Shown: one piece after another, positions 16,434-24,218 of the stretch
Layout of the letters: every line of letters begins with the position of its first letter
Numbering within the stretch: the stretch's first letter is position 1
Assembly (NCBI GenBank): GCA_900553015.1
Contig: USBY01000010.1
Span: 1-47,519, forward strand
DNA: 47,519 bases
DNA from: an uncultured Clostridium sp.
Lineage (GTDB): Bacteria; Bacillota; Clostridia; TANB77; CAG-508
Direction of reading: 5' to 3'
The notes under the pieces: model-generated
What the model was told of the DNA's origin: nothing
Databases searched by the model: none
The model's input: only the letters and a program-made list of their open reading frames with translations
Position numbers and translations under genes: made by a program

Positions 16434-17288
16434 ATGAATTTATATGAAGAAACAAAATTTTTAATGGATAAATATAATATTAAAGCTAATAAAAATCTTG
16501 GACAAAACTTCTTAGTAGATGAAAACGTTATAGAGACAGCTATAGAAAAATCTAATATTAATGAAGAGGATTTAGTTATAGAAATTGGTCCAGGACTTGG
16601 AACACTTACAAAATATTTATTAGAAAATGCAGGAAGAGTTATATGTGTAGAATTAGATAAAAGAATGATAAAAATATTAGAAGAAAGATTTTTTCTTTAT
16701 AAAAACTTTGAAGTAATTAATAATGATATATTAAAAGTAGACTTAAATGAAATTATAAAGCAAGCAAAAGAAAAATATAATTTAAAAAATGCCAAAATTG
16801 TTGCTAATTTACCATACTATATTACTACTCCAATAATAATGAAGTTATTAGAAAGTAAGATAGATATTACAAGTATAACTGTAATGATTCAAAAAGAAGT
16901 AGCAGACCGTTTAGCAGAAATTCCAGGAGGAAAAAATACTGGAGCTATAACATATACTGTGTATTATTATGGTGAGACAGAAAAATTATTAGAAGTTCCA
17001 AAAAGTTCTTTTATTCCAGAACCTTCTGTTACATCAGAAGTAATAAAGATAAATATTAGAAAAGAACCTCCGGTAAAAGTACAAAATGAAGAAAGATTTT
17101 TTAAACTAATAAAAGTAGCCTTTTTACAAAGAAGAAAAACATTATTAAATTCGTTAACTAATAATGGAATATCAAATAAAGAAGAGTTAACACAGCTCTT
17201 AAATAAATTAAATATAGACGAAAAGATAAGAAGTGAAAAGCTTACTATAGACCAATTTGCAGAGCTTTCTAATAATCTTAATGCATAA
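16434..17288 (+). CDS. ksgA: 16S rRNA dimethyladenosine transferase KsgA/RsmA
   Basis: The 284-residue SAM-dependent enzyme dimethylates the two adjacent adenosines in helix 45 of 16S rRNA during late 30S assembly. Motifs are NLGQNFLVDENV near the start, SAM-binding VIEIGPGLGTLTKYL (~residue 43), the catalytic NLPYYITTP (~125) and the C-terminal helical domain with FLQRRKTLLNSL. An AGGAGAT site precedes the ATG. It has its own strong promoter and is followed by an independent promoter for the sortase gene. Confidence 0.97.
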   Translation: MNLYEETKFLMDKYNIKANKNLGQNFLVDENVIETAIEKSNINEEDLVIEIGPGLGTLTKYLLENAGRVICVELDKRMIKILEERFFLYKNFEVINNDILKVDLNEIIKQAKEKYNLKNAKIVANLPYYITTPIIMKLLESKIDITSITVMIQKEVADRLAEIPGGKNTGAITYTVYYYGETEKLLEVPKSSFIPEPSVTSEVIKINIRKEPPVKVQNEERFFKLIKVAFLQRRKTLLNSLTNNGISNKEELTQLLNKLNIDEKIRSEKLTIDQFAELSNNLNA

Positions 17289-17296
17289 ATTGGTTA

Positions 17297-17325
17297 TTGC
17301 AAAAGCCATATTAAAATGATATAAT
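17297..17325 (+). promoter_or_regulatory. Promoter of the sortase-DUF951 operon
   Basis: TTGCAA, 17-base spacer, TATAAT with an upstream TGA. It begins 9 bases after the ksgA stop, so the sortase is probably transcribed separately from ksgA. Confidence 0.7.
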
Positions 17326-17359
17326 ATGCTTGTAAAAAAAGGTTAAGAAGGAGGTAAAC

Positions 17360-18103
17360 ATGAATCAGATTCTGGTTACAGAAAAATTATATATAACACC
17401 TGAAATAAAGCGAAAAAAGAAATTATATAAATTCGAATTTTTTATTTCACTTGTAGTAGTTTGTGTCTTATCTTCTTATTACATATATGCAGAATATAAT
17501 AAAAACAAAGATGAAGCGGTTTCTCAAGAAATATTGGCTGGTGCAAATATTGTTGGGGAAGACCAAACAACAAAGCCTACAGAAAAATTAGTTGTAATGC
17601 TAGATAATGATGTAAATACAGTTGGAACAGAAGACGATGCAGCTTTAGCTAATTTGGATGAAGAAACAAAATCTGTTTTATCAAAAGAGTTTACAACAGC
17701 AGATGGGCATGTGTATAAACCAATTGCAACTATTAGAATTCCAAAAATAAATATTTATTATCCAGTGTTGTCAGAAACAACCGAGGAATTATTAAAAAAA
17801 GCACCTACAAAATTTATGTATGGTGAGCCAAACGAGGTTGGAAACTTCTGTATAGCAGGTCATAATTATAGAAATAAGAAATTCTTTAGCAAGGTTCCAA
17901 CATTAGAAAATGGTGATATTATAGAAATAACAGATACAAAGGGAAGAACAGTAAAATATACAGTATACAATAAATATACTGTTACAGATGATGATATGTC
18001 ACCAGTTAGCCAATTAACAAATGGTAGAAAAGATATTACATTAATAACTTGTACAGATGATTCAAAAGAAAGAGTAATAGTAAAAGCAACAGAGGTGTTA
18101 TAA
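17360..18103 (+). CDS. Class D-like sortase transpeptidase
   Basis: This 247-residue protein has an N-terminal membrane anchor (FEFFISLVVVCVLSSYYIYA, ~25-44), a polar linker and a sortase barrel. The catalytic triad is visible as His in CIAGHNYR (~160), Cys in DITLITCT (~234) and Arg in KERVIV (~241). Sortases cut LPxTG-like signals and attach proteins to peptidoglycan or to pilin. Length and the TLITC motif suggest class D or a related clostridial class, not class A or C. No LPxTG substrate lies in the window. RBS AGGAGG precedes the ATG. Its last base overlaps the start codon of the DUF951 gene. Confidence 0.88.
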   Translation: MNQILVTEKLYITPEIKRKKKLYKFEFFISLVVVCVLSSYYIYAEYNKNKDEAVSQEILAGANIVGEDQTTKPTEKLVVMLDNDVNTVGTEDDAALANLDEETKSVLSKEFTTADGHVYKPIATIRIPKINIYYPVLSETTEELLKKAPTKFMYGEPNEVGNFCIAGHNYRNKKFFSKVPTLENGDIIEITDTKGRTVKYTVYNKYTVTDDDMSPVSQLTNGRKDITLITCTDDSKERVIVKATEVL

Positions 18104-18279
18104 TGGAATATAATGTAGGGGATATAGTAAGAACTAAAAAGCCACATCCATGTGGAAGTAAATTATGGAAGATAACAAGAGTTGGCGTAGACTTTGGTCT
18201 AAAATGCGAAGGATGTGGACATTTTATATTAGTAGAAAGACAAAAAGCTTTAAAAATGATAACTAAGAAAATAAACTAA
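18103..18279 (+). CDS. DUF951 family small protein
   Basis: A 58-residue product, MEYNVGDIVRTKKPHPCGSK to KKIN, starts at the ATG overlapping the sortase stop by one base (TAATG), which signals translational coupling. It shows the DUF951 pattern: VGDIVRTKKPHPCGS, W.ITRVG.DFGLKCEGCGH and a final basic stretch. Three Cys and a His (CG, CEGCGH) could bind zinc. The family is widespread in Firmicutes, often beside ychF or cell-envelope genes, and has no settled function. The AGAGGTG ribosome-binding site lies within the sortase 3' end. Confidence 0.85.
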   Translation: MEYNVGDIVRTKKPHPCGSKLWKITRVGVDFGLKCEGCGHFILVERQKALKMITKKIN

Positions 18280-18310
18280 GACTGCAATGTAAAAAATTGT
18301 AGTCTTTTTT
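18280..18310 (+). terminator. Terminator after DUF951 gene
   Basis: GACTGCAA pairs with TTGTAGTC (one G-U pair) followed by TTTTTT. Confidence 0.8.
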
Positions 18311-18311
18311 A

Positions 18312-18339
18312 TTGAAATGTAGAGGAAATGTGATAAAAT
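18312..18339 (+). promoter_or_regulatory. Extended -10 promoter of the 336-residue orphan gene
   Basis: TTGAAA, 16-base spacer, TG-A-TAAAAT. It resembles promoters in front of the other orphan genes at 23.3, 23.8, 34.1 and 40.6 kb. The ~110-base leader that follows contains a nested hairpin (GATGC...GCATC with GCTG...CAGC inside) and a possible 10-codon reading frame at 18394-18426, for which the start signal is poor. Confidence 0.55.
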
Positions 18340-18451
18340 AGCTATAGCTTGTAAGTTGAGGCTTGCTTAAAATAATATTTTATTTAAGAAAGGATGATGC
18401 ATAGTAAAAAGGCTGTAACTCGTTAACTCAGCATCGAAAGGAGTATGTTAT

Positions 18452-19462
18452 ATGATTAAAGTTAATATACAAGATAAAGATGCGCAACTGGTTGTGCTGA
18501 AGACTCTTTATCCTGAATCAGGCGTTAAGATGCGGATTGAAGGAGAGTTAGAAGTATACGACATAACCGAAGCTTTAGTAGTGGAGTTATTCAAAAACTT
18601 GCTGCATAAGAACTTAGTTTCTGAAGTTACTTTTTCATATGAGAAAGAAGATAGTAGTAAAAAAGAAGCTAAGAATGTTCAAAAAAGTAAAAAGTATGGA
18701 ACACTTACAGAGAATGTTTATGGCTTTTTGGCAGAAAACAGAGGCCGGGCATTTTCAATAAAAGAGATTTCTGAGAAAACAGGAATTGAGTATTCTTCTG
18801 TAAATAATATAATTAGAAGATTATATAATCGCGCAAAAGTGCAGAAGAATGATGAGAAAAAATATTTTTGTTCCATCGAAGGTACTAATGTAGAGCAACC
18901 AAAGCATGAACCACTTGAAGAATCTTCAGGTGAGGAAGAAAAGAAAGACCCTGCAGGTGACGAAGAAGCACAATCTAAAGATGCTGAAACGCCGCAACAA
19001 GATGACAGCTCAGAAGTAGCGGAAGAGGATAATACCCAAAAATTAAGTGAAGGTGAAAAAAAGAAAATTATGCAACATTTGTTTTGGAACGAGGCTTATG
19101 AAGATGTACTAAAATATATCTTCTCGACCAAAAACAAATTTGTTGTAAAACTAGCACAGAAAAAGTTTGCAGGACCACGTGCCCAGCAACTTAGTGATGT
19201 AATCACTGCACTAAATAAAGCTGAAGTAATAGTGTTTAATGATGACTTTAGTGATGGTGGTTCATACGAAATTTCTGCTAGTTGGAGAATATGGGCGTAT
19301 CTGTTTAGGGCAAAAAGAGAAGTCGCTTCTAAAACTATAGAGGTTGATCTTCAGATGAAGCCGAGTGAGTTCAAAGCTGGAATTAAAGAAGCCTTAGAAA
19401 AAGGCATGGTAAAAAAAGAAGTGGACGAGAAGCTTAAGATTACGACGTATTGTGTCGCCTAA
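18452..19462 (+). CDS. Unknown protein with central winged-helix-like domain
   Basis: This 336-residue protein has no family I can name. An N-terminal ~65-residue alpha/beta segment (IKVNIQDKDAQLVVLKTLYP) is followed by a likely winged helix-turn-helix (~82-140: LTENVYGFLAENRGRAFS, IKEISEKTGIEYSSVNNIIR), an acidic low-complexity linker rich in Glu/Asp/Gln (~145-200), and a C-terminal ~135-residue domain with EYDVLK-like helices and a possible second winged helix. It could be a DNA-binding regulator. G+C is visibly higher than in neighbours and codons such as CGG, GCC and CTG appear. RBS AAAGGAG precedes the ATG; own promoter and own terminator make it a self-contained unit. Confidence 0.7.
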   Translation: MIKVNIQDKDAQLVVLKTLYPESGVKMRIEGELEVYDITEALVVELFKNLLHKNLVSEVTFSYEKEDSSKKEAKNVQKSKKYGTLTENVYGFLAENRGRAFSIKEISEKTGIEYSSVNNIIRRLYNRAKVQKNDEKKYFCSIEGTNVEQPKHEPLEESSGEEEKKDPAGDEEAQSKDAETPQQDDSSEVAEEDNTQKLSEGEKKKIMQHLFWNEAYEDVLKYIFSTKNKFVVKLAQKKFAGPRAQQLSDVITALNKAEVIVFNDDFSDGGSYEISASWRIWAYLFRAKREVASKTIEVDLQMKPSEFKAGIKEALEKGMVKKEVDEKLKITTYCVA

Positions 19463-19482
19463 TATACAATATTTGTATGTTG

Positions 19483-19519
19483 AAAAAGGAGATCTGGATT
19501 TGATCCGGATCTCCTTTTT
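19483..19519. terminator. Strong terminator after the 336-residue gene, usable by engB
   Basis: AAAAAGGAGATCTGGAT pairs with ATCCGGATCTCCTTTTT (one U-G wobble on the plus strand) around a 3-base loop. A and T tails on both sides suit the converging engB gene. Confidence 0.88.
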
Positions 19520-19530
19520 GCATATATCTT

Positions 19531-20112
19531 TTAAATATATTTTTCGATTTCATTCCAAACGTTTTCTGTATAAATTCTTCTTTCAGAAGAAAATGGTAAA
19601 GTAGTGATATCACCAATTGGATTTAAAGCTTTTTGAATTGCTAGTGTAGCAGCATCAACTTTAGTAACTGCAATCTTATCTGCTTTATTTGCAATAATGA
19701 TAAATGGAATTTTACTACTTATAATATAATTATACATTAACTTATCATTTTCAGTTGGTTTATGTCTTATATCAACTAAAAATATAATTAAAGAAATTTG
19801 TTTCCTTTTATGAAGGTATTCTTCTATAAAATTTCCAACTATAACTTGTTCTTTTTTAGACATTTTACTATAACCATAGCCAGGTAAATCGACAAAATAA
19901 AATTTAGAATCTATATTATAAAAATTTATTTGTCTAGTTTTACCAGGTTCACTACTGGTTTTTGCTAGTTTTTTTCTATTAATTAAAGTATTTATAAACG
20001 AAGATTTACCAACATTAGATTTACCAACTAATACAACCTCTGGAAAATTAGTTGAAGGATATTGTTTAGGTCCAACTGCAGAAATCTCAAATTTGGGTTC
20101 TTTTACTATCAT
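19531..20112 (-). CDS. engB: Ribosome biogenesis GTPase EngB/YsxC (YihA)
   Basis: The 193-residue GTPase shows G1 VGKSNVGKSSFINTL, the switch segment TSSEPGKTRQINFYN, G3 VDLPGYGYSKMSK, G4 IANKADKI and G5 PFSSE. EngB is essential in most Firmicutes and acts late in 50S subunit assembly. Length is normal. The frame begins at MIVKEPKFEISAVGPKQYP, behind AAGGAGAAT. It converges with the orphan gene at 18.5 kb and diverges from the 116-residue gene. Confidence 0.95.
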   Translation of the reverse strand: MIVKEPKFEISAVGPKQYPSTNFPEVVLVGKSNVGKSSFINTLINRKKLAKTSSEPGKTRQINFYNIDSKFYFVDLPGYGYSKMSKKEQVIVGNFIEEYLHKRKQISLIIFLVDIRHKPTENDKLMYNYIISSKIPFIIIANKADKIAVTKVDAATLAIQKALNPIGDITTLPFSSERRIYTENVWNEIEKYI

Positions 20113-20257
20113 AAAAATTCTCCTTACTATTAATATTAGTATATTTTAACATAAAATTAGCGAATTTACAATGAAAAAAAATAATGGTTTATCATAAAAT
20201 TAATATTATTGAAAAATTTTTTCTTATATGATATTTTATACAAAAAGGGGGTAAAAA

Positions 20258-20608
20258 ATGGAAAAAACGGATAGAGAATTATTAAAAGATGCATTAGAAT
20301 TAAAAGTTCAAATAAGAAATTTATCTAGTGAAGAACAAAAAGAAATTTTACTTAATAAGATATCAGAAATAAGAGAATGTCTTAAAAAAATTTCATTAGC
20401 ATTTGAGAAGTATGAATTAAGTAGTAGACAAAAAGAAGTAGAAAGATTGGCGTTAATTGAAGATAAAGGCTTAGCAGATACATATTGGGAAATTTATGAT
20501 TTTATTGATGATTATGGTGATTCAAAAAACGGAAGAGTGCATATTGAAGAAGTAGAGGAATTAGAGAAAATGCTAAAAAATTTAGAGGAAAAGTGTAAAA
20601 GAGACTAA
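20258..20608 (+). CDS. Small coiled-coil protein of unknown function
   Basis: A 116-residue, strongly charged, all-helical protein (MEKTDRELLKDALELKVQIR, IRECLKKISLAFEKYELSSR, VEELEKMLKNLEEKCKRD). I recognise no family. The ribosome-binding site is AAAGGGGG. It ends 22 bases before a phosphoesterase gene and is probably co-transcribed with it. Base composition is like that of the surrounding core genes. Confidence 0.7.
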   Translation: MEKTDRELLKDALELKVQIRNLSSEEQKEILLNKISEIRECLKKISLAFEKYELSSRQKEVERLALIEDKGLADTYWEIYDFIDDYGDSKNGRVHIEEVEELEKMLKNLEEKCKRD

Positions 20609-20630
20609 CAGAAGAACATAGGAGAAGATT

Positions 20631-21215
20631 GTGAAAATATTGATAATAACAGATTGTCATCATCTATTACGAGAAGAGGCAGAAAAATTAGAAAATTTAG
20701 AATATGATGTTTGTTTTTTACTTGGAGATATAAGTGGAAAATATATTGATATAATTTTAGAGTATATACGAAAGAATAAAATATATGGTATACTTGGTAA
20801 TCATGATGAATTTGGTGTTTTAGAAGCAAGAAATATTCCTAATATACATTGTAAGTTAATAGAAATTAATGGTATAACTTTTTTAGGATTTGAGGGAAGT
20901 AATAGATATAAACGAGGAGAATTTCCGATGTTTACACAAAAAGAAGCAAGAAAATTATTAATGAAATGCCCTAAAGCAGATATTTTATTGTCACATGATT
21001 CACCATATAAATTATATTCTAATGGTAAAGATTTAGCGCATTGTGGTCTAAAAGCTATATCTAAATATATAAAAAAATATAAGCCCATTTTTAATATACA
21101 TGGTCATCAACATATTAATTCAAATAAAACTTTAAAAAACAAAACAAATGTAATATGTGTTTATAGAGCTAGTATTATAGATACTGAAACAAAAGATATA
21201 ACTTTTGTTTTTTAA
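20631..21215 (+). CDS. Metallophosphoesterase (calcineurin-like)
   Basis: This 194-residue protein has the calcineurin-like metal-binding blocks: D-x-H as TDCHH (residues 7-11), GDI (~32), GNHDE (~57), SHD (~121) and GHQH (~158). The family includes phosphodiesterases and phosphatases; the substrate cannot be read from sequence. Translation starts at a GTG behind AGGAGA. Follows the coiled-coil gene in a likely two-gene operon and ends at a strong terminator. Confidence 0.85.
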   Translation: MKILIITDCHHLLREEAEKLENLEYDVCFLLGDISGKYIDIILEYIRKNKIYGILGNHDEFGVLEARNIPNIHCKLIEINGITFLGFEGSNRYKRGEFPMFTQKEARKLLMKCPKADILLSHDSPYKLYSNGKDLAHCGLKAISKYIKKYKPIFNIHGHQHINSNKTLKNKTNVICVYRASIIDTETKDITFVF

Positions 21216-21234
21216 ATAATTAAATATAAAAGAC

Positions 21235-21274
21235 AAAACCAAGAAATTATTTATAAATAATTTCTTGGTTTTTT
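21235..21274. terminator. Terminator between phosphoesterase and serS
   Basis: A perfect 19-bp AT-rich stem (AAAACCAAGAAATTATTTA with its complement) and T run. Also usable on the minus strand for serS. Confidence 0.85.
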
Positions 21275-21283
21275 ATTTTTCAA

Positions 21284-21339
21284 ATAGGGATTTTAGGAAC
21301 GTCCCCAAATCCCTCCTAGAAACATACCAAAATCCCTAT
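21284..21339. repeat. Dispersed repeat family 1, copy D
   Basis: Bounded by ATAGGGATTTT and AAAATCCCTAT, with GGAACGTCCCCAAATCCC inside and a degenerate second unit (AACATACCAAAATCCC). Lies just downstream of serS. Confidence 0.82.
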
Positions 21340-21343
21340 TTTT

Positions 21344-22627
21344 CTATTTTACTGTAATTTTTTCTAATCCACCCATATATGGTCTTAATACTTCTGGAAT
21401 AATTACACTTCCATCTGGTTGATAGTTATTTTCCATAATAGAAATTAGCATACGTGGTGGAGCAACAACAGTGTTGTTTAATGTATGTGCAAAATAGTTT
21501 CCTTTTTCACCTTTTATTCTAATACCTAATCTACGAGCTTGTGCATCTGTTAAATTAGAACAACTTCCAACTTCAAAATATTTCTTTTGTCTTGGACTCC
21601 AAGCTTCTACATCACAAGATTTAGCTTTTAAGTCTGCTAAGTCACCACTACAACATTCAAGTGTTCTTACAGGAATGTTCATACTTCTAAAGAATTCGAC
21701 TGTGTATGACCACATTTTATTATACCAATCCCAAGAATCTTCTGGTTCGCATACAACAATCATTTCTTGTTTTTCGAATTGGTGAATTCTATATACACCA
21801 CGTTCTTCTAGTCCATGAGCACCTTTTTCTTTTCTAAAACAAGGAGAATAAGATGTCATTGTATATGGCATATCTTCTTTTTTTAGAATTTGACCTTTAA
21901 ATTTTCCAATCATAGAATGCTCACTTGTACCAATTAAATATAAATCTTCACCTTCAATTTTGTACATCATTGCATCCATTTCTTCAAAACTCATAACACC
22001 TGTTACGACATCACTTCTAATCATATAAGGTGGTATACAATAAGTAAAACCTTTATTAATCATGAAGTCTCTTGCGTATGTTAAAACAGCAGAATGTAAT
22101 CTTGCAACATCTCCCATTAAGTAATAGAAACCTTGACCTGCAACACGTCTTGCACTATCTAAGTCTAATCCACCTAAAGCTTCTAAAATTTCACCATGGA
22201 ATGGAATTTCATAATCTGGAACTACAGGTTCTCCAAATCTTTCAATTTCTACATTTTCGCTATCATCTTTTCCAATTGGAACAGATTCGTGCATAATGTT
22301 TGGAATTTTCATCATCCTTGTTTTAATTTCTTCTGCATATTTATTTTCTAGTGCTTCATTTTCTTCTAGTTTACTGTTAATTTCTTGAACTTCAGCTTTA
22401 ATTTTTTCTGCTTCTTCTTTTTGTCCATTTCTCATTAAATTACCAATTTCAGCACTTAGTGTTTTTCTTTTATTTCTTAATTCGTCACCAGCAAGTGTAG
22501 CTTCTCTAGATTTTTTGTCTAAATCTATAACTTCATCAACTAATACTAATTTTTCATCTTGAAATTTTTTCTTTATATTTTCCTTTACAATGTCAGGATT
22601 TTCTCTTAAAAATTTAATATCTATCAT
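21344..22627 (-). CDS. serS: Seryl-tRNA synthetase
   Basis: This 427-residue class II synthetase has the N-terminal coiled-coil tRNA-binding arm (~30-105) and class II motifs: motif 2 around CFRKEKGAHGLEERGVYRIHQF (~275) and motif 3 with NNTVVAPPRMLISIMENNYQPDG (~390). TSEHS at ~232 helps bind serine. It charges tRNA-Ser. It is the second gene of a minus-strand operon whose leader is a serine T-box; the upstream DUF1653 gene ends 39 bases before the start. Confidence 0.97.
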   Translation of the reverse strand: MIDIKFLRENPDIVKENIKKKFQDEKLVLVDEVIDLDKKSREATLAGDELRNKRKTLSAEIGNLMRNGQKEEAEKIKAEVQEINSKLEENEALENKYAEEIKTRMMKIPNIMHESVPIGKDDSENVEIERFGEPVVPDYEIPFHGEILEALGGLDLDSARRVAGQGFYYLMGDVARLHSAVLTYARDFMINKGFTYCIPPYMIRSDVVTGVMSFEEMDAMMYKIEGEDLYLIGTSEHSMIGKFKGQILKKEDMPYTMTSYSPCFRKEKGAHGLEERGVYRIHQFEKQEMIVVCEPEDSWDWYNKMWSYTVEFFRSMNIPVRTLECCSGDLADLKAKSCDVEAWSPRQKKYFEVGSCSNLTDAQARRLGIRIKGEKGNYFAHTLNNTVVAPPRMLISIMENNYQPDGSVIIPEVLRPYMGGLEKITVK

Positions 22628-22666
22628 ATTAATTCCCCCTAATTATTATTTTTTATAATTTAAAAT

Positions 22667-22894
22667 TTAATCTTGAACTATTTCAAATCTATGTTTTTGT
22701 CCTGTAATATTATCTGATCTTTCTGGAATTTCTGCCAAAAAATCTTTTTCTGGTCTTACCCAAATCTTTCCATCTTCTTTATGATTATATACAACCATTC
22801 TTTCTTGAGTTTCCGAATCTAAAGCTACATTTAATACTTGATGATAAGTTCCTTTGAAATGTCTGTAAGTTTTTCCAATTTCTACATGGCTCAT
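22667..22894 (-). CDS. DUF1653 family small protein
   Basis: A 75-residue protein, MSHVEIGKTYRHFKGTYHQV..., with the DUF1653 pattern: G..YRHFKG..Y.VL..A.DSET.E..VVY, then WVRP...F. The start at 22894 follows ATGGAGGT; the longer frame to 22930 lies inside the leader. The family is a small beta-barrel-like domain of unknown role found in many bacteria. Its position as the first gene behind the serine T-box is notable, since it will be induced with serS when charged tRNA-Ser runs low. Confidence 0.85.
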   Translation of the reverse strand: MSHVEIGKTYRHFKGTYHQVLNVALDSETQERMVVYNHKEDGKIWVRPEKDFLAEIPERSDNITGQKHRFEIVQD

Positions 22895-23210
22895 AAAAAT
22901 ACCTCCATTATATAAAATATATTCTAACAAATTGGACTAAAACGAGTACAATTTAATTTATACAAACAAAAATCGTCCTTATATAAAAATATAAGGACGA
23001 ATATAATCCGCGGTGCCACCTTAAGTTATTATAAAAATAATACACTCAATTAGTAGGATAACCGCCTAACTTACGGTTTAGTTTTCACTAAAAACATCTA
23101 AGAGTAGATTCGCATATAAATTTTATTTACTTACACCACCCGTAAACTCTCTTAAAAAATTAAATATGTTACTATTCTCTTATCAAACGTTTATATTAAT
23201 ATGTAACACA
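22895..23210 (-). promoter_or_regulatory. Serine T-box riboswitch leader
   Basis: On the minus strand the T-box sequence GGTGGCACCGCGG lies at 23008-23020, followed by an intrinsic terminator (TCGTCCTTATAT and complement, 22973-23000) with T run. Stem I begins near 23182 with TAAGAG...AGTA and closes with CTCTTA; the specifier loop reads GAATCTAC, so the specifier is UCU (23106-23108), a serine codon, matching serS. A promoter with TTGAAT, 17-base spacer and TAAAAT lies just upstream of the leader. Uncharged tRNA-Ser should stabilise the antiterminator and allow transcription of the DUF1653-serS operon. Confidence 0.92.
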
Positions 23211-23273
23211 TTTTAACATAATATGTATAAATATTCAATAAAAATTGTAAAAATAATTATATGAATTTGATAG

Positions 23274-23305
23274 AGGGGATTTAGGGACGTTGTTTAAATC
23301 CCTAT
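23274..23305. repeat. Dispersed repeat family 1, copy E (short)
   Basis: GGGGATTTAGGGACGTTG followed by TTTAAATCCCTAT: one forward half-unit and the closing end, without the second unit. Sits between the T-box promoter and the next gene. Confidence 0.72.
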
Positions 23306-23312
23306 TTAATCC

Positions 23313-23341
23313 TTGGAAAGTTATGTAAATTGTGATATAAT
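23313..23341 (+). promoter_or_regulatory. Extended -10 promoter of the 85-residue orphan gene
   Basis: TTGGAA, 17-base spacer, TATAAT, with TGTGA before the -10. The spacer GTTATGTAAATTGTGA is nearly the same as in the promoters at 23795 and 34136. A ~120-base G+C-richer leader follows. Confidence 0.7.
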
Positions 23342-23465
23342 TATATTGTATCATCATCGGAAAAAAGAGCAGAGTTTTGTACAGTTAGTTTGACATTGCT
23401 TTAGCTCTGGAAGTGGAGGAGACTGTAAGTAGGTAAGGCAGGGAAGATCACGAGAAAGGATTGAA

Positions 23466-23723
23466 ATGTCTAAGACTACTAAGCGAGTTTTGCTGGTTGC
23501 ACTGTTTATCGTCCTGATTCTTAGGAATCTTATTCAGGGGGCTACGATTAGTACTCTGAACGATAACATCGATACCAGCAATAAGCTCCTCGAAGCCCAG
23601 CAGGAAACCATCGATCTCCAGGAACAGGAGATTCAGATTCTTCAGAACAAGCTCGAAGAGCTGACTGGTGATGCTCCTGCAGAGGAGGACACCTCTAGTG
23701 ATACTGAGGTGCTCACCGCATGA
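23466..23723 (+). CDS. Small single-pass membrane coiled-coil protein, orphan
   Basis: The 85-residue product has a basic N-terminus, one membrane helix (VLLVALFIVLILRNLIQGA, ~8-26), a coiled coil with Gln/Glu/Leu heptads (LEAQQETIDLQEQEIQILQN) and an acidic tail. I recognise no family. G+C is near half by eye, far above the surrounding core genes, with codons CTC, GCC, ATC and CAG dominating. It has its own promoter, a weak AAAGGATTG ribosome-binding site and its own terminator. The design (membrane anchor plus coiled coil) resembles DivIC/FtsL-type or phage-like small proteins, but that is only a resemblance. Confidence 0.65.
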   Translation: MSKTTKRVLLVALFIVLILRNLIQGATISTLNDNIDTSNKLLEAQQETIDLQEQEIQILQNKLEELTGDAPAEEDTSSDTEVLTA

Positions 23724-23727
23724 TACA

Positions 23728-23762
23728 AGGAACGCTCAGCTGTTACAGCTGGGCGTTTCCCA
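23728..23762 (+). terminator. Terminator after the 85-residue gene
   Basis: GGAACGCTCAGCTGT pairs with ACAGCTGGGCGTTTCC (one bulge). The following tract is short in Ts, but the stem is G+C rich and strong. Confidence 0.65.
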
Positions 23763-23794
23763 TTATATTAAAAGTAAAACTTCAATATATATGC

Positions 23795-23823
23795 TTGGAA
23801 AATTATGTTAAGTATGGTATAAT
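23795..23823 (+). promoter_or_regulatory. Extended -10 promoter of the 117/193-residue pair
   Basis: TTGGAA, 17-base spacer, TATAAT; the sequence TTGGAAAATTATGTTAAG closely parallels the promoter at 23313. Confidence 0.72.
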
Positions 23824-23861
23824 AAAATGCAGAAAAAATTTTTAGAAGGAGGCTCAAAAGA

Positions 23862-24215
23862 ATGAGAGAGTTTAACAAAAAGAATAGCGAGAAGCTATTC
23901 TTACTGAAGGTATGCTTACCTACAGTGTATGAGGAAATAGGAGATGATGGAGTCCAAGCAATAGAACAGGGCTGGGCTAAAGAACAGGATTATAGATTTA
24001 TAAATGATCTTGTTCAAAAGTATGTAGCAAAAGCTACAGAAGAAGCAATTTCGTATGAAGGAAGTACGCAAGAAAAAATTGCTTTATTAAAAAGTTTTAA
24101 TTTTTTCTTATATGCGTATATCGAGAGAAAAAATCCAAAAACGCTGGAAGAACTGAATGTTTTTATTAAAGAATATTATGCAAATGTCGAAGATTCAGTC
24201 AAATTAGGAGGTTAA
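23862..24215 (+). CDS. Unknown helical protein, first gene of an orphan pair
   Basis: A 117-residue, mostly helical soluble protein (SEKLFLLKVCLPTVYEEIGD, QEKIALLKSFNFFLYAYIER). No signal peptide, membrane segment or recognisable domain. RBS AGGAGG precedes the ATG. It ends three bases before the next gene, whose ribosome-binding site AGGAGG overlaps its 3' end, so the two are surely co-transcribed and probably act together. Composition is intermediate between core genes and the richer partner gene. Confidence 0.65.
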   Translation: MREFNKKNSEKLFLLKVCLPTVYEEIGDDGVQAIEQGWAKEQDYRFINDLVQKYVAKATEEAISYEGSTQEKIALLKSFNFFLYAYIERKNPKTLEELNVFIKEYYANVEDSVKLGG

Positions 24216-24218
24216 TTT

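Noticed and set aside
22973..23020. Possible CRISPR-like or independent small RNA from the strong hairpin and GC-rich block
   Set aside because: The GGTGGCACCGCGG block plus terminator is the 3' part of the serine T-box, so no separate RNA gene is needed.
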